In this document: piece after piece, positions 35,338-44,567 of the stretch
Layout of the letters: every line of letters starts with the position of its first letter
Numbering within the stretch: position 1 is the stretch's first letter
Assembly: GCA_033851845.1 (NCBI GenBank)
Contig: JAWWOH010000112.1
Coordinates: 1-64,000, forward strand
DNA from: RYN-124 sp033851845
GTDB taxonomy: Bacteria; Actinomycetota; Actinomycetes; Mycobacteriales; SCTD01
Reading direction: 5' to 3'
DNA length: 64,000 bases
The notes under the pieces: generated by a model
What the model was told of the DNA's origin: nothing
Databases searched by the model: none
Seen by the model: only the letters and a program-made list of their open reading frames with translations
Position numbers and translations under genes: made by a program

Positions 35338-35625
35338 CTAGGGCATGAGTGTGTCGATGTCGATCTCTGTCTCCTGTGGGGGCCCGGCGAACCCGCCCTC
35401 CACTCCGGCCTGAAGCCGGGGCAGCAGCGTCTGGTCGCGGAACAGCTCCCAGCTCTCCTTCGAGTCGTGGACGGCCAGGATCGTCCAGCCGCCGGCTGAA
35501 GGGCCGGCCGCGTGGAAGATCTGTCCGTCTGGCAGCTTGTCCTTCCCCGGATGCACGGCCGCGACCGATGCGTCGTACTGCTCTTTCGTTCCGCCTGCGA
35601 AGTGGTGAACAACGCCGAAGGCCAT
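35338..35625 (-). CDS. Small ferredoxin-like (ABM-type) dimeric alpha/beta-barrel protein
   Basis: 95 residues. Strand/helix pattern FGVVHHFAGGTKEQYDASVAAV, then HAAGPSAGGWTILAVHDSKE, and a helix WELFRDQTLLPRLQAG, like the antibiotic biosynthesis monooxygenase/dimeric alpha-beta barrel superfamily. No active-site residues can be assigned. Stand-alone gene, convergent with the HTH-PAS gene. Confidence 0.7.
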   Translation of the reverse strand: MAFGVVHHFAGGTKEQYDASVAAVHPGKDKLPDGQIFHAAGPSAGGWTILAVHDSKESWELFRDQTLLPRLQAGVEGGFAGPPQETEIDIDTLMP

Positions 35626-35743
35626 GTCAGACCGCCCCTCTCCAAGGATCGAGACCGACGCTAGGCCCGACGCAGACCCACGCCAATGCCGCCCATTGCC
35701 TAGGTGCTAGGTCGAAATGGGCCAGCCACCGCGTCCAACGGCA

Positions 35744-37108
35744 TCAGGCCCGCCGGCGGCGGAGTGCGAACGCCAAGCCGAGGGCGGCGGCGATCGCGAG
35801 CAGCGGGACGACCGGCACCTCCGGCACGTTGGTGCCCAGGCCGGCGACGGCTTCGGTCGCGGCGCAGCTGCTCGAAGGCGTCTGACCGGACAGGACGCCC
35901 TGCAGCCACGCGGACGCCATCGGCGCGCCGATCTCCTCGCCACTGAGGTGGTCGGCCGCGAACGTCACGTGGTCGACGTTGACGCCGTGCGAGCAGTAGT
36001 AGTGGACGAGCGCCTGGTCCTGCGCGTACGGGACGACCTCGTCGCTCGCGGCGTGGTAGTTGAAGATCGGGAAGTGCGGAGCCGACTGCCCGAGCTTCTC
36101 GTGCGCGAGCAAGGCCTGGAACACCGGCTGGTCGATGACGCCGGGCGACGTCGTGTAGTCGTCGAGGTGCTTTCCGGCGTACGAGACGATGCCTTGCACG
36201 CACTGCGTGGCCAGCGAGGCAGCAGCCTGCCGACCGGCCGCGTTGAACTGGTCCCCGATGTGAGCGCCCGGGAAGGCACGGATCAGCCCGCCGGTGGCGA
36301 GCATGACCAGCCCGAAGGCTGCCCCGCCGTCGTTGTACTTGGCCGTCGCCTCGAGGTCGGCCGGGGTGCCGCCTTCGATGGCACCGACGATGTTCAAGCC
36401 GGGCACGTACGACGCCGCGAGCTCCGTGGCCCATGCCGTCGCGTGCGCGCCGCCGGAGTAGCCGTCCAGCGCCACCCGCGTGCTGCGGTCGAGTGCAGCG
36501 GCAGGAAGCGTCTCCGTCGCCAGCAGTCCGTCGAGGACGGCATGGCCCTCCTGCTGACCGGCGATGAACTGCTCGGCGTTGCCGTCGTGGTCCGGCGCGA
36601 CGACGACGTAGCCCTGGGCCAGGAAGTTCTCGAGCTCGGCCTCCTCCGCGGAGACCGTCCCGTTGGTGTTGTAGTGGGCCATCGCGTACGACGGCTTGCA
36701 CTGGCCGCCCAGCGAGTCCTCGGCGAACTGGAAGCTGATGGCCGGCCGGCTGCCCTGGCCCAACCACGGCGACGACGGCACGAAGACGGTGGCGGTGTCG
36801 AGAACCGGGGAGCCGAACGAGTCCTGCGAGGCGTAGCTGATGAGATAGGTCGCCTTGGCGTACGGCGCGGGCTGCGTCAGCGTCGCGGGCTTGGAGCCCA
36901 CCAGGGTGCCGTGCGGCCGCGCGGCGAGGTCAGCCGGCGGCAGGTAGAAGGGGTCCGTCGCCGGGCAGCCGGCCGTGCCGGTCGGGCAGGGCGCGGGCGT
37001 GTTGTCGGAGGCGGTGCCGTACAGCGGGGCCTCGTCGGCCGACGCGAACGGGGCGGGCAGCAGCGCCAGCAGCGTGGTGGCGAGCAACAGGGCAGGGGTG
37101 CGGCGCAT
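35744..37108 (-). CDS. Secretory lipase-like alpha/beta hydrolase, membrane-anchored
   Basis: 454 residues. Signal peptide (RRTPALLLATTLLALLPAPF). Lipase (LIP family) fold: YVVVAPDHDGNAEQF, nucleophile elbow GYSGGAHATAWATEL, FNYHAASDEVVPYAQ (Asp) and VDHVTFAADHLSG (His). Four or more Cys support disulphides. The C-terminus has a transmembrane helix and RRRR tail without LPxTG. Acts outside the cell on esters. ATG at 37108 starts the signal peptide. It lies just downstream of the X-Pro peptidase gene, same strand. Confidence 0.85.
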   Translation of the reverse strand: MRRTPALLLATTLLALLPAPFASADEAPLYGTASDNTPAPCPTGTAGCPATDPFYLPPADLAARPHGTLVGSKPATLTQPAPYAKATYLISYASQDSFGSPVLDTATVFVPSSPWLGQGSRPAISFQFAEDSLGGQCKPSYAMAHYNTNGTVSAEEAELENFLAQGYVVVAPDHDGNAEQFIAGQQEGHAVLDGLLATETLPAAALDRSTRVALDGYSGGAHATAWATELAASYVPGLNIVGAIEGGTPADLEATAKYNDGGAAFGLVMLATGGLIRAFPGAHIGDQFNAAGRQAAASLATQCVQGIVSYAGKHLDDYTTSPGVIDQPVFQALLAHEKLGQSAPHFPIFNYHAASDEVVPYAQDQALVHYYCSHGVNVDHVTFAADHLSGEEIGAPMASAWLQGVLSGQTPSSSCAATEAVAGLGTNVPEVPVVPLLAIAAALGLAFALRRRRA

Positions 37109-37191
37109 GCGTCCTGAAGTTCGACGTGGAGGCGGCAAGCCCTTCCCGCGTGCCGGCATGTAACGAAGGCCACGGGCGTTGAACCGAGTGC

Positions 37192-37222
37192 TCCCCCGCC
37201 GTCTCTGATCAGCGGCGGGGGA
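37192..37222 (-). terminator. Hairpin at the end of the X-Pro peptidase gene
   Basis: A perfect 10-bp stem (37192-37201 with 37213-37222) and an 11-nt loop overlaps the stop codon at 37209-37211. It could end transcription before the lipase gene. Confidence 0.55.
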
Positions 37223-39707
37223 CGCTCACGGAAAGGGCGAGCGAAGAAGCCAGCAGGAGAAGGCACCCGACCAACGCCGGCCACGTTCCGCCGCCGGTTC
37301 TGGGCAGCTGTCCCGTGGCGGCCGGCGGCGCGGCCGCTGGAGCGGGCGCGGGATTGCCCGCCCCTTGCGTCCCCACCCGGTTGACGAACGCCACATAGGG
37401 GCGGCACGGCTCGTTGCGCAGGCTCGGGCAGGCGGGCTGGCCGGTCGACACCGTGACGCCAGGGACCACCGGCAGCACGAGGCTTGAGGGCATCTTCGGA
37501 GAGAACCCGATCGAGACCGTGCCGGGCCCGCTCGGCCGGGTGCCGTCGAACGACCAGATCGGCTGGGTGCCGTTGGGGGCGGCGATCGTCACGCGGATCT
37601 TGGTGCCCGCGCGATAGGCGTGGCCCTCGTAGTAGAGCGGGATGACCACCGGCACGAACTCGTTTGCCGGCATGGGCTGGGCGTCGCTGGCCAGCATGCT
37701 CAGGACCGGCTCGAGCAGGGTGCTCTTCTGCTTGAAGATCGTGTCGGAGCCGGTGGCCAGCTTGCGCTCGCTGGCACGCAGCCAGCCGTTCTGAACGAAG
37801 GTCTCATGGCCATCCGGCGTGACCTCGCTGACGGTGGCCATCAGATCGACGTCCGGCGTGGACGACCTGACCCAGAGGTGCACCGCACCCGCACCGACCA
37901 CGGTCGTGGTCGTCGCCAGCGGTGCGGTCAGGTAGGACACCGCCGTCCCGGCCGGGTTCTGCTTCCAGTTCCAGGACCACTGCGAGGCGTTGCCCCAGAG
38001 CCCGCCGCCGCCCGTGTTGCTGCCGAAGTCGTTTGCCGGCAGCGCCTTCGGGTTGGGTGTGTAGGCGTCGACGCCACTCGCGCCGGGGCTGTCAGCCAGC
38101 ACGCCCTTCGGGGCGAGGTACCACTGATGCGCGACCGTGCCCGGCGCCGGCAGCGAGGGGAACGACTGCTCGAAGCCCGGGTAGGGGTCGCCCGGGGTCT
38201 TCTGGCCGAGCGGGGACGCTCCCGCACCGTTGTCGAACAGCACCCGCACTGATGGCAGGTTCTCGAAAGCAGCCAACGCCATGTCGTACGTCGGCATCGC
38301 CTGGATCGGGTCGATCGGCAGCGTCATCGGGTCGTTCTGCGGTGCGCCCGTCACTCCTTGGAAGATGACCGGTGCAGCGGCCCGCGTCACGGCGACGTTC
38401 TCGACCGGCGCCTGGTGCGCGACGTACAAGGAAAGGAAGTCGAACCAGCGGTTGTAGGTCTCCGGGTCCAGCGAGTCGACGTGGACCCCGTTGGTGAAGG
38501 TGAACCACTTCTTCTTCGTGCCGGTGAAGTGCTGCGCCAGCATCGGGCAGTGGCCGCCGGTCTGCTCGTCCTCGAACTGGCAGGCCATGAAGACCGGGAC
38601 GTTGATCTTGTTGACGAAGCTGATCGGGTCGAGCGGATCGGCGATCGCCGGGCGGTAGTGCTCGTTCTCCTTGATCTTCGTCAGCAGGTCGGCCGCTTCG
38701 GGGTGCAGGACCTGGTTGTCCTTGCAGACCTGGTCACCGTCCTTGATCTGCTGCTCGGCGTACGGCTGGGTGCCCTTCTTGCCCTGACCCGCCGGCTGCG
38801 CCTCCGCCTGCCGCTCCTTCGCCCATGCGACGGCGAAGCCGTCGTTGCGGATGCCGCCCGGGTAGAGAGTGGTGGCGGTGGCGTCGATGACCGAGAGAGG
38901 CGAGATCGCCTCGAGCGACGGCGGGTGCGTCTGCGCGGTGAACAGCTGGCTGATTCCGCCGTACGAGATGCCCATCATCCCGACCTTGTGGTCCTTGACC
39001 CAGGACTGACGAGCGATGGTCTCCACGACGTCGTACCCGTCGATGCTCTGCAGCGGCTCGAAGAAGTCGAACGCTCCGCTCGAGCAGCCGGTGCCGCGCA
39101 TGCTGACGTCGACGACGGCGTACCCCATCAGGTTGGCCAGCACGGCGATGCCGCTCACCGGGCCGGCGGGGTCGGCGTAGCCGTAGCCGGAGTACTCGAT
39201 CAGAGTCGGGTACGGCGGGGCGTACTTCGGCAGGCCGCTCGGCAGGTTGAACTCCGGCAGGCCCTGACCGGCTGGGCTGTTCGGCGGCCAGACCTTGTAG
39301 GCGAGCTTGGTGCCGTCACGCGTGGACAGGTAGCCGTAGCCGTTGGCCGGGATCTGCTGCTTGTAGATGTCGGGGTTCCACTGGGCGGGGTCGTCCGAGT
39401 GCACCGTGACAGCTCCGGACAGCGGGCCGCTGGGCAGCACGCGCACGTGATAGCCGGCGGCGGGCTTGACGTCTCGGAACAGCACGCCGCCGAGCGAGTT
39501 GGCCGACCTGCTCGCGACCTGCCGCCCGGAGCTGTCCAGCAGCGCGACCTTCGCACCCGCTGCCACCCCGGTCGCGTAGACCTGCCTGGCGCTTCCCTGC
39601 GCGACGAACGCGGTCGATGGCGCCGCCGCCGTGGCACCGGCCGCGATCAGGAGACCCCCGACAAGGGCCCCGACGAGCGCGAGCCGCAGAGTTGCGCCGT
39701 TTCGCAC
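37209..39707 (-). CDS. X-Pro dipeptidyl-peptidase / CocE-NonD family hydrolase with LPRTG anchor
   Basis: 832 residues. Signal peptide at 1-28, an N-terminal beta domain, the S15/CocE alpha/beta hydrolase domain with nucleophile elbow GMMGISYGGISQ, an Asp/His region (EDEQTGGHCP, FTNGVHVDS), and a C-terminal jelly roll (AVHLWVRSSTPDVDLMATVS) typical of the family. Ends with LPRTG, a transmembrane helix and basic residues. Surface hydrolase of acyl esters or X-Pro peptides. GTG start with GGAGGAG upstream. Confidence 0.88.
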   Translation of the reverse strand: MRNGATLRLALVGALVGGLLIAAGATAAAPSTAFVAQGSARQVYATGVAAGAKVALLDSSGRQVASRSANSLGGVLFRDVKPAAGYHVRVLPSGPLSGAVTVHSDDPAQWNPDIYKQQIPANGYGYLSTRDGTKLAYKVWPPNSPAGQGLPEFNLPSGLPKYAPPYPTLIEYSGYGYADPAGPVSGIAVLANLMGYAVVDVSMRGTGCSSGAFDFFEPLQSIDGYDVVETIARQSWVKDHKVGMMGISYGGISQLFTAQTHPPSLEAISPLSVIDATATTLYPGGIRNDGFAVAWAKERQAEAQPAGQGKKGTQPYAEQQIKDGDQVCKDNQVLHPEAADLLTKIKENEHYRPAIADPLDPISFVNKINVPVFMACQFEDEQTGGHCPMLAQHFTGTKKKWFTFTNGVHVDSLDPETYNRWFDFLSLYVAHQAPVENVAVTRAAAPVIFQGVTGAPQNDPMTLPIDPIQAMPTYDMALAAFENLPSVRVLFDNGAGASPLGQKTPGDPYPGFEQSFPSLPAPGTVAHQWYLAPKGVLADSPGASGVDAYTPNPKALPANDFGSNTGGGGLWGNASQWSWNWKQNPAGTAVSYLTAPLATTTTVVGAGAVHLWVRSSTPDVDLMATVSEVTPDGHETFVQNGWLRASERKLATGSDTIFKQKSTLLEPVLSMLASDAQPMPANEFVPVVIPLYYEGHAYRAGTKIRVTIAAPNGTQPIWSFDGTRPSGPGTVSIGFSPKMPSSLVLPVVPGVTVSTGQPACPSLRNEPCRPYVAFVNRVGTQGAGNPAPAPAAAPPAATGQLPRTGGGTWPALVGCLLLLASSLALSVSVPRR

Positions 39708-39783
39708 GATGACATCTCCTCCCGGGTGGGCAAGGGGCGCCCGCCGCTGGAACAGCCTTTCGACACGGTGGGTGCGGATACCT

Positions 39784-39987
39784 TCACCCGCGGCCCGGCG
39801 AGGTCCCGCCGGGAATCAGGCTCGCCAGCCCCCGGCGAGGGGCGGACTCCTGCCGGGCCAGCTCGGCAGCCTCCAGCTCGTCGACCCTCGCCTGCAGCCG
39901 AACGACCTCTTCGCGCAGTCGATCGACCTCATGGCGGGCAGCACCGAGGTGTACGGCGAGGGCGCCGTCCCGGCGTGCAGAGGACAC
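39784..39987 (-). CDS. Small coiled-coil protein, hypothetical
   Basis: 67 residues. Heptad-like helix HEVDRLREEVVRLQARVDEL followed by EAAELARQE and a basic/Gly end. The GTG at 39987 lies 6 nt after a TACGTT -10 box (39999-39994, minus strand), matching the leaderless pattern elsewhere; an in-frame GTG at 40008 is the alternative. No family known. Confidence 0.45.
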   Translation of the reverse strand: MSSARRDGALAVHLGAARHEVDRLREEVVRLQARVDELEAAELARQESAPRRGLASLIPGGTSPGRG

Positions 39988-40112
39988 GAGTCGAACGTAG
40001 AGGCCCACGCAGTTCGGACCGGTCAGCCGCGCCGGTGTGGCTCGAAACGGCTGTCCGATGGCACTACGCTGACGCCCCGGTCGGCTGCGGTCGGGACGCG
40101 ACGGGAGTGGCC

Positions 40113-40931
40113 ATGACACAGCCAGCCGCCGTCGTACTCACAGATGTTCCGGTGGAGCTGTTCTGGACGCTCGCCGAGCACAGCGAGGCACTTCTCCGCG
40201 AGTACGCGTTGCGCGGCTTCGGTGACAGCACCCAGCCCTACGACAGCGACGCCATCGGCCGGGCGGGCAACGCGATCGCAGCGCTGAACACCTGCATGAC
40301 AGCGGCAGTGACCCCCGGCGACGACAGGGACCGAGTCGTCGCCCGGTTGGATCTCGGCACCGTCACGGCCGCTGACTTCGGGCTGCTGCAGGGAGTGCTC
40401 GATGACGCGTCTGTCCTCGCCGCGTCGGGAGAGCTGCTGGCCTTTCCGCCTCTTCCTGAGATCAGGGCGCTGCGCGACTGGCTGTGTGAGGAGACGATCG
40501 GTCAGAGCGCCGGCGCGACCAGTCGGCCGTGGGAGCTCCCACTCGAAGCCACGCCGCTCGTTCAGACGCCGCTGGCCGAGTGGCGAGAGCTCGCGGCGTT
40601 GCCGCCCGACGGGAGCTGGATGGTCGGAGACGACCACAACCGGATCATCGGCGCCAGTGACACCGTGCTGACGATGCTGGGCTGGAGTCGCGACGATCTC
40701 GTGGGGCAGCGCATCATCTCGATCATCCCGCCGCGACTACGCGAGCGTCACATCGTCGGCTTCACCCGCGGCCTGTTGTCCGGTGTGAACACGCTGCTCG
40801 GCCACTCGTTGCCGCTGTTCGCGCTGCACCGTGACGGTTCTGAGATCCCCGTGGTTCTCGTGTTGACGAAGCACACAACGCACACCGGTCGGGCGGTCTA
40901 CCTCGCACAGCTGACGGCGGCCGACGGTTAG
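40113..40931 (+). CDS. PAS-domain sensor protein
   Basis: 272 residues. An N-terminal helical domain (about 1-150) with HSEALLREYALRGFGD and LDDASVLAASGELLAFPPLP, then a PAS fold (about 165-272): WMVGDDHNRIIGASDTVLTM, LGWSRDDLVGQRIISIIP, HRDGSEIPVVLVLTKH. No output domain. ATG at 40113 with GGGAG ribosome-binding site; a TACGCT -10 box at 40065-40070. The 3' end overlaps the convergent serine hydrolase by 4 bp. Confidence 0.8.
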   Translation: MTQPAAVVLTDVPVELFWTLAEHSEALLREYALRGFGDSTQPYDSDAIGRAGNAIAALNTCMTAAVTPGDDRDRVVARLDLGTVTAADFGLLQGVLDDASVLAASGELLAFPPLPEIRALRDWLCEETIGQSAGATSRPWELPLEATPLVQTPLAEWRELAALPPDGSWMVGDDHNRIIGASDTVLTMLGWSRDDLVGQRIISIIPPRLRERHIVGFTRGLLSGVNTLLGHSLPLFALHRDGSEIPVVLVLTKHTTHTGRAVYLAQLTAADG

Positions 40932-42298
40932 ACCTTCGCGGCAGCCCGGCCGGCGACATGCAGGTAGCGCGTCCCGTCGTCGGCGTCGTAGAACACCGCC
41001 GGCAGGTAACCGGCCACGGACGGCATCGACGTGAGGAACACGTCCGTCTCGTACGCGATGAGCGGACCTTCGACGCGATCCGTGCCCATCGCCGTCGCGA
41101 GGATGCCACTGGGCAGGTTGACCAGGACGAGCTCGTCGTCGCGGACGACGACCTCGTGCGCCATCGACTCGCGCTCGTAGCGGCCGACGTACTTCTCGGG
41201 CTCGTACGACGGGGGGTTCGACAGCGGCTCGACCCGCGGCGGGATGGGGACGCCGGCGAGCTGCTCGAAGAGCTCGCCGTACAGGTCCTGGTAGAGGTCG
41301 CGCGACTCGCCGCCGTTGGTCAGCAGGGCCACGGCGACGTTCGGGTCTGCCGGCAGCACGCGGAGGTACGCGCCCTGGCCGATGGTGCTGCCGTCGTGCG
41401 CGAACACCTTGTGGCCGTCCCAGTCCGGCAGGATCCAGCCCAGGCCCCAGTGCCCGCCGAACGTCCAGCGGTCCGGCACCTCGATCTGCGGCTCCCGCAT
41501 CGCCCGAGCCGACTCCTCCGACAGGATGCGGGTGCCGTTCGGCGCGACGCCGTCCGCCAGGTGCATGCGCGCGAAGGCCAGCAGGTCTCGGGCGCGTGCG
41601 TGGATGAGACCGGCCGGACCCGCGTTGCGGGACAGCCCCCATTGCGGGGCGACGATCGGCTCGGGAGCGCCGGGCGGTATGAGGTGACCGGTCGCGGCGC
41701 CCCACAGCAGAGCCTCTTCCGGCAACGTGCCGGCCGCCTCCAGGCCGAGCGGCTGCAGCAGTCGCTCGCGCATGACCTGGTCCCACGTCGCCTTGCGGAG
41801 CACCTCCACCAGGCGTCCGAGTACGACGAAGCCCGCGTTGCAGTAGCTCATCGTCGCGCCGAGCGGATGGCTCGCCGGCAGATCGGCCATCAGGGCGACG
41901 AACTTCTCGAGGCAGTCGTCACCGCGCCCGGTGTCCGGGAAGAAGTCACCGGCGATGCCGCTGGTGTGCGAGAGCAGGTGCCGCGTGGTGACGCACTTGG
42001 TCAGTCCGGCGTCGGCGACCCTGAACTCCGGCAGGTAGGTCACCAGCGGCTCGTCGAGATCGATGAGACCGTCGTCGACGAGCTGCATCACGAGCGTCGC
42101 GGTCCAGACCTTGGTGATGCTGCCGATCTGGAAGACGCTGTCGGTCGTTGCGGGCTGGTGCGTACGTCGGTTCAGTACGCCGTACGCCGCCTCGGCGGTC
42201 TCGTCGCCGTACGCGATCGCGAGCGACGCACCGACGACGCCGTGCTTGTCGGCGAGCGCGGTCAGCCGGTCCTGCCAGTGCTGCTGGTCGAGCGTCAA
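40928..42298 (-). CDS. Beta-lactamase-fold serine hydrolase (class C/DD-peptidase type)
   Basis: 456 residues. Catalytic motifs SITK (60-63), YCN (152-154) and a C-terminal HDGST element in place of KTG, plus a small beta domain (about 345-456). No signal peptide, so cytoplasmic. Family members include D-aminopeptidases, esterases and beta-lactamases. It follows the solute-binding lipoprotein gene by 10 bp, implying that it processes the imported ligand. Confidence 0.88.
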   Translation of the reverse strand: MTLDQQHWQDRLTALADKHGVVGASLAIAYGDETAEAAYGVLNRRTHQPATTDSVFQIGSITKVWTATLVMQLVDDGLIDLDEPLVTYLPEFRVADAGLTKCVTTRHLLSHTSGIAGDFFPDTGRGDDCLEKFVALMADLPASHPLGATMSYCNAGFVVLGRLVEVLRKATWDQVMRERLLQPLGLEAAGTLPEEALLWGAATGHLIPPGAPEPIVAPQWGLSRNAGPAGLIHARARDLLAFARMHLADGVAPNGTRILSEESARAMREPQIEVPDRWTFGGHWGLGWILPDWDGHKVFAHDGSTIGQGAYLRVLPADPNVAVALLTNGGESRDLYQDLYGELFEQLAGVPIPPRVEPLSNPPSYEPEKYVGRYERESMAHEVVVRDDELVLVNLPSGILATAMGTDRVEGPLIAYETDVFLTSMPSVAGYLPAVFYDADDGTRYLHVAGRAAAKV

Positions 42299-42308
42299 CG
42301 CGATCTCC

Positions 42309-43835
42309 CTACGGGTTGGTGAGGCTCACGGGCGAGCCGGTGTAGTCGAAGCACATGCATGTGGGGGACCACGCGAAGATGCGGCCCTGTGCCGGGCCGG
42401 TACGGCGGCCGCTGCTGAAGTCGGTCTCTTCGCCGTACGACAGCGAACCCGGGAAGCCGGTTCGCAGCGCAGATATCGCTGCGAGCACTTGCGTGACGTC
42501 GGAGTTGCCTCCCGTCGCGCGCAACGCCGCGTCGTACAAGTTTGCGATGTCGCAGGCACCGAACGCATAGTTCCGGTCGACCGCGCCCTGGGGCGTGACC
42601 CCGGCGCCCTTCTGCAGCTCCTGCAAGCACTGGCGGGCTGCCGGAAGCGGCGGCGTCACGTGGTTGGTATCGATCGACGGCAGCCACCCGAGCCCTACGG
42701 CGTTGGCCAGCTGGGTCTTCGGCGTGTTCGCCTCCTGGACGGCGGCAGCCGCAGCCGACGTGAGGGCGTACCCGGGGTGGTAGCTCTGCGACTCCGCACC
42801 CTGCGCGAAGTACGCCAGTAGGTTCGACTCGACGCTGCCGGACACGAAGAGCACCTTGTTGACGGCGTTGGTCTGGAACTGCAGCACGGCGCTCTGCAGG
42901 TCTGACACCTGGCCGCCGAGATCGCCGATGCTCTCGAAGCAGCGTGGTTCGAACTTCTGCGCGATGGTGAGCCCCAGTCGCTTCGCGGTCGGCACGGCCG
43001 TGTTCTGGTATGCGCGCTGGTCGAACGGACAGCCCTCGACGACGACACCGAGCTTGTCCTTGACGGTCAACCGGCCGGCCGTCGTGAGGCGCTCAAGCAT
43101 GAGGCGCACGCGGTCGTCGACCGTGAGGGTCCCGCTCGGGATGAGGTACGGCGCCCGCTTGAGCCCGGCGTTGTCGCCGAGGGCGTAGTCCCCGCTGATC
43201 TGGGGCAACCGGGCCTTGGCGAGGCAGTCGCTGAACTCCTCGGAATAGATGCCGGTGCCGCCCCACACGGCGGCGACGTGCTCGTCCTGGGTGAACTTCG
43301 CGCAGCCGGCTTCGATGTCCGCCTTCAGCGTCGTCGAGCTGGACTTGAGCTCGACGTACACCGGGTTGATGTGACGACCGGCGACACCGCCACGTGCGTT
43401 GTACGCCGCCACGATCCCCTCGAACGCGCGACGTGGGGTGAACGTGTTGCCGTTGTTGATCCCGGCCGACGACGCACCCGAGTCGTTGTTGACGTAGATG
43501 ATGCCGATCTTGATAGGGCTGCGGTTCGCCGAGGTCCCCGTCGTCGCGCCCGTGCTGGTGCCCGTCGTCCCGCCCGTGCCGACGACGGTCCCGGTCGTGC
43601 TGCCGCCCGAGGTGCCGCTGGCCGTTGCCCCGGTGGTGCCGGCGACGGACCCGGGCTGCGCGCCGGTAGTGGCGGCCAGCCCGCCGGTCGTGCCGGCGGG
43701 TGCGCCGAGCCCGTTGTTCGCGGGGCCGCTGACACCGGGCGCGGCAGCGGTGGGCGCGGTGGTGACCGTCGTGCCGCAACCGGTGAGCGCGACGGCCAGG
43801 AGGGCCGCGGCAAGCACTCGCGACAGGTCTCGCAT
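42309..43835 (-). CDS. Solute-binding lipoprotein, periplasmic-binding fold type I (LivK-like)
   Basis: 508 residues. Lipobox LTGC, then a Gly/Thr/Ala-rich low-complexity linker (about 30-105) and a Peripla_BP_6 domain: IKIGIIYVNNDSGASSAG, AYNARGGVAGRHINPVYVEL, SVESNLLAYFAQG, FGACDIANLYDAAL. Ends with a CMCFDYTG segment. Binds the substrate of a branched-chain-type (Liv) transporter outside the membrane. No permease adjoins; the hybrid Liv system at 50-56 kb is the likely partner. ATG at 43835 preferred for GGGAG upstream. Divergent from a TetR gene. Confidence 0.87.
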   Translation of the reverse strand: MRDLSRVLAAALLAVALTGCGTTVTTAPTAAAPGVSGPANNGLGAPAGTTGGLAATTGAQPGSVAGTTGATASGTSGGSTTGTVVGTGGTTGTSTGATTGTSANRSPIKIGIIYVNNDSGASSAGINNGNTFTPRRAFEGIVAAYNARGGVAGRHINPVYVELKSSSTTLKADIEAGCAKFTQDEHVAAVWGGTGIYSEEFSDCLAKARLPQISGDYALGDNAGLKRAPYLIPSGTLTVDDRVRLMLERLTTAGRLTVKDKLGVVVEGCPFDQRAYQNTAVPTAKRLGLTIAQKFEPRCFESIGDLGGQVSDLQSAVLQFQTNAVNKVLFVSGSVESNLLAYFAQGAESQSYHPGYALTSAAAAAVQEANTPKTQLANAVGLGWLPSIDTNHVTPPLPAARQCLQELQKGAGVTPQGAVDRNYAFGACDIANLYDAALRATGGNSDVTQVLAAISALRTGFPGSLSYGEETDFSSGRRTGPAQGRIFAWSPTCMCFDYTGSPVSLTNP

Positions 43836-43850
43836 AACCACTCCCTGGTC

Positions 43851-43867
43851 GATAATGCGTTACTATC
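43851..43867. promoter_or_regulatory. AT-rich dyad between SBP and TetR genes
   Basis: A 17-bp AT-rich island bounded by GATA and TATC half-sites in an otherwise GC-rich 68-bp divergent region. It overlaps plausible -10 boxes on both strands (TACTAT at 43861-43866 on the plus strand). Candidate TetR operator. Confidence 0.45.
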
Positions 43868-43903
43868 ACGACCCGTCCGAGGTGAGTCAAGGGAGGTGCG
43901 CAC

Positions 43904-44488
43904 ATGAGCGATGCATTGAGGGCCTCGCGTCCTCGCGGCCGGGCGGACACGAGGGAACGGCTTCTGCAGGCGGTCGGCGAGCTGCGCGCCGAGCGCGGCT
44001 GGGCGGCGTGCTCCTTGCAGGCGGTCGCCCGCCGGGCGGGTCTCACCACCGGGGCCGTCTACTCGACCTTCGGCAGCCGCGGCGCGCTGCTCGCCGCCTG
44101 GATGGTGCACCGCGTCGAGCAGTTCGGCCTCCCCGACGACGAGCCCGCGCTGGCCGGCGCGGTCGCCGCCTTCGCGCGCAACTACTACGCGCAGACGCAG
44201 ACCGCCGAGGGCCTCGAGCTCGTCACCATGCAGCTCGATCTCGTCCGGCTCGCGGCAACCGATGCCACCCTCGCCGAAGCGCTGCAGGAGGGGTTCGACA
44301 AGCTGATGGACGAGCTTGTCGTCGGCCTGGAGGCACGGGGCGCACTGGCACCGGGCCTGACAACGGCGCAGCTGGGCCGCCGGCTGGTGGGCGTGCTGCA
44401 GGGCTTGCTCATCCAAGCGATCGGGTTCTCGGCACCGAACACCGAGCAGGACTTCGTGGACGCTGCTCTCGCCGTTGTCGAGGCGTGA
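43904..44488 (+). CDS. TetR-family transcriptional regulator
   Basis: 194 residues. N-terminal HTH: TRERLLQAVGELRAERGWAA, CSLQAVARRAGLTTGAVYST, FGSR. Helical ligand/dimer domain follows. Ribosome-binding site GGGAGG before the ATG. Divergent from the solute-binding lipoprotein gene, so it likely represses that gene and itself. Confidence 0.92.
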   Translation: MSDALRASRPRGRADTRERLLQAVGELRAERGWAACSLQAVARRAGLTTGAVYSTFGSRGALLAAWMVHRVEQFGLPDDEPALAGAVAAFARNYYAQTQTAEGLELVTMQLDLVRLAATDATLAEALQEGFDKLMDELVVGLEARGALAPGLTTAQLGRRLVGVLQGLLIQAIGFSAPNTEQDFVDAALAVVEA

Positions 44489-44553
44489 GAGCCGCACGAG
44501 CCACAGCCACCGGTTTCGTCCGCGGCGACGACGACTCCGCAGCCCGCTCTGAC

Positions 44554-44559
44554 TAGCGT
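44554..44559 (+). promoter_or_regulatory. Putative -10 box (TAGCGT) of leaderless amidohydrolase
   Basis: TAGCGT lies 8 nt before the GTG at 44568, with no ribosome-binding site between. Confidence 0.4.
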
Positions 44560-44567
44560 CCGTCGCC

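Noticed and set aside
38358..40112. Long plus-strand frame joined to the PAS gene
   Set aside because: Antisense to the X-Pro hydrolase; the PAS protein has its own ATG and ribosome-binding site at 40113.
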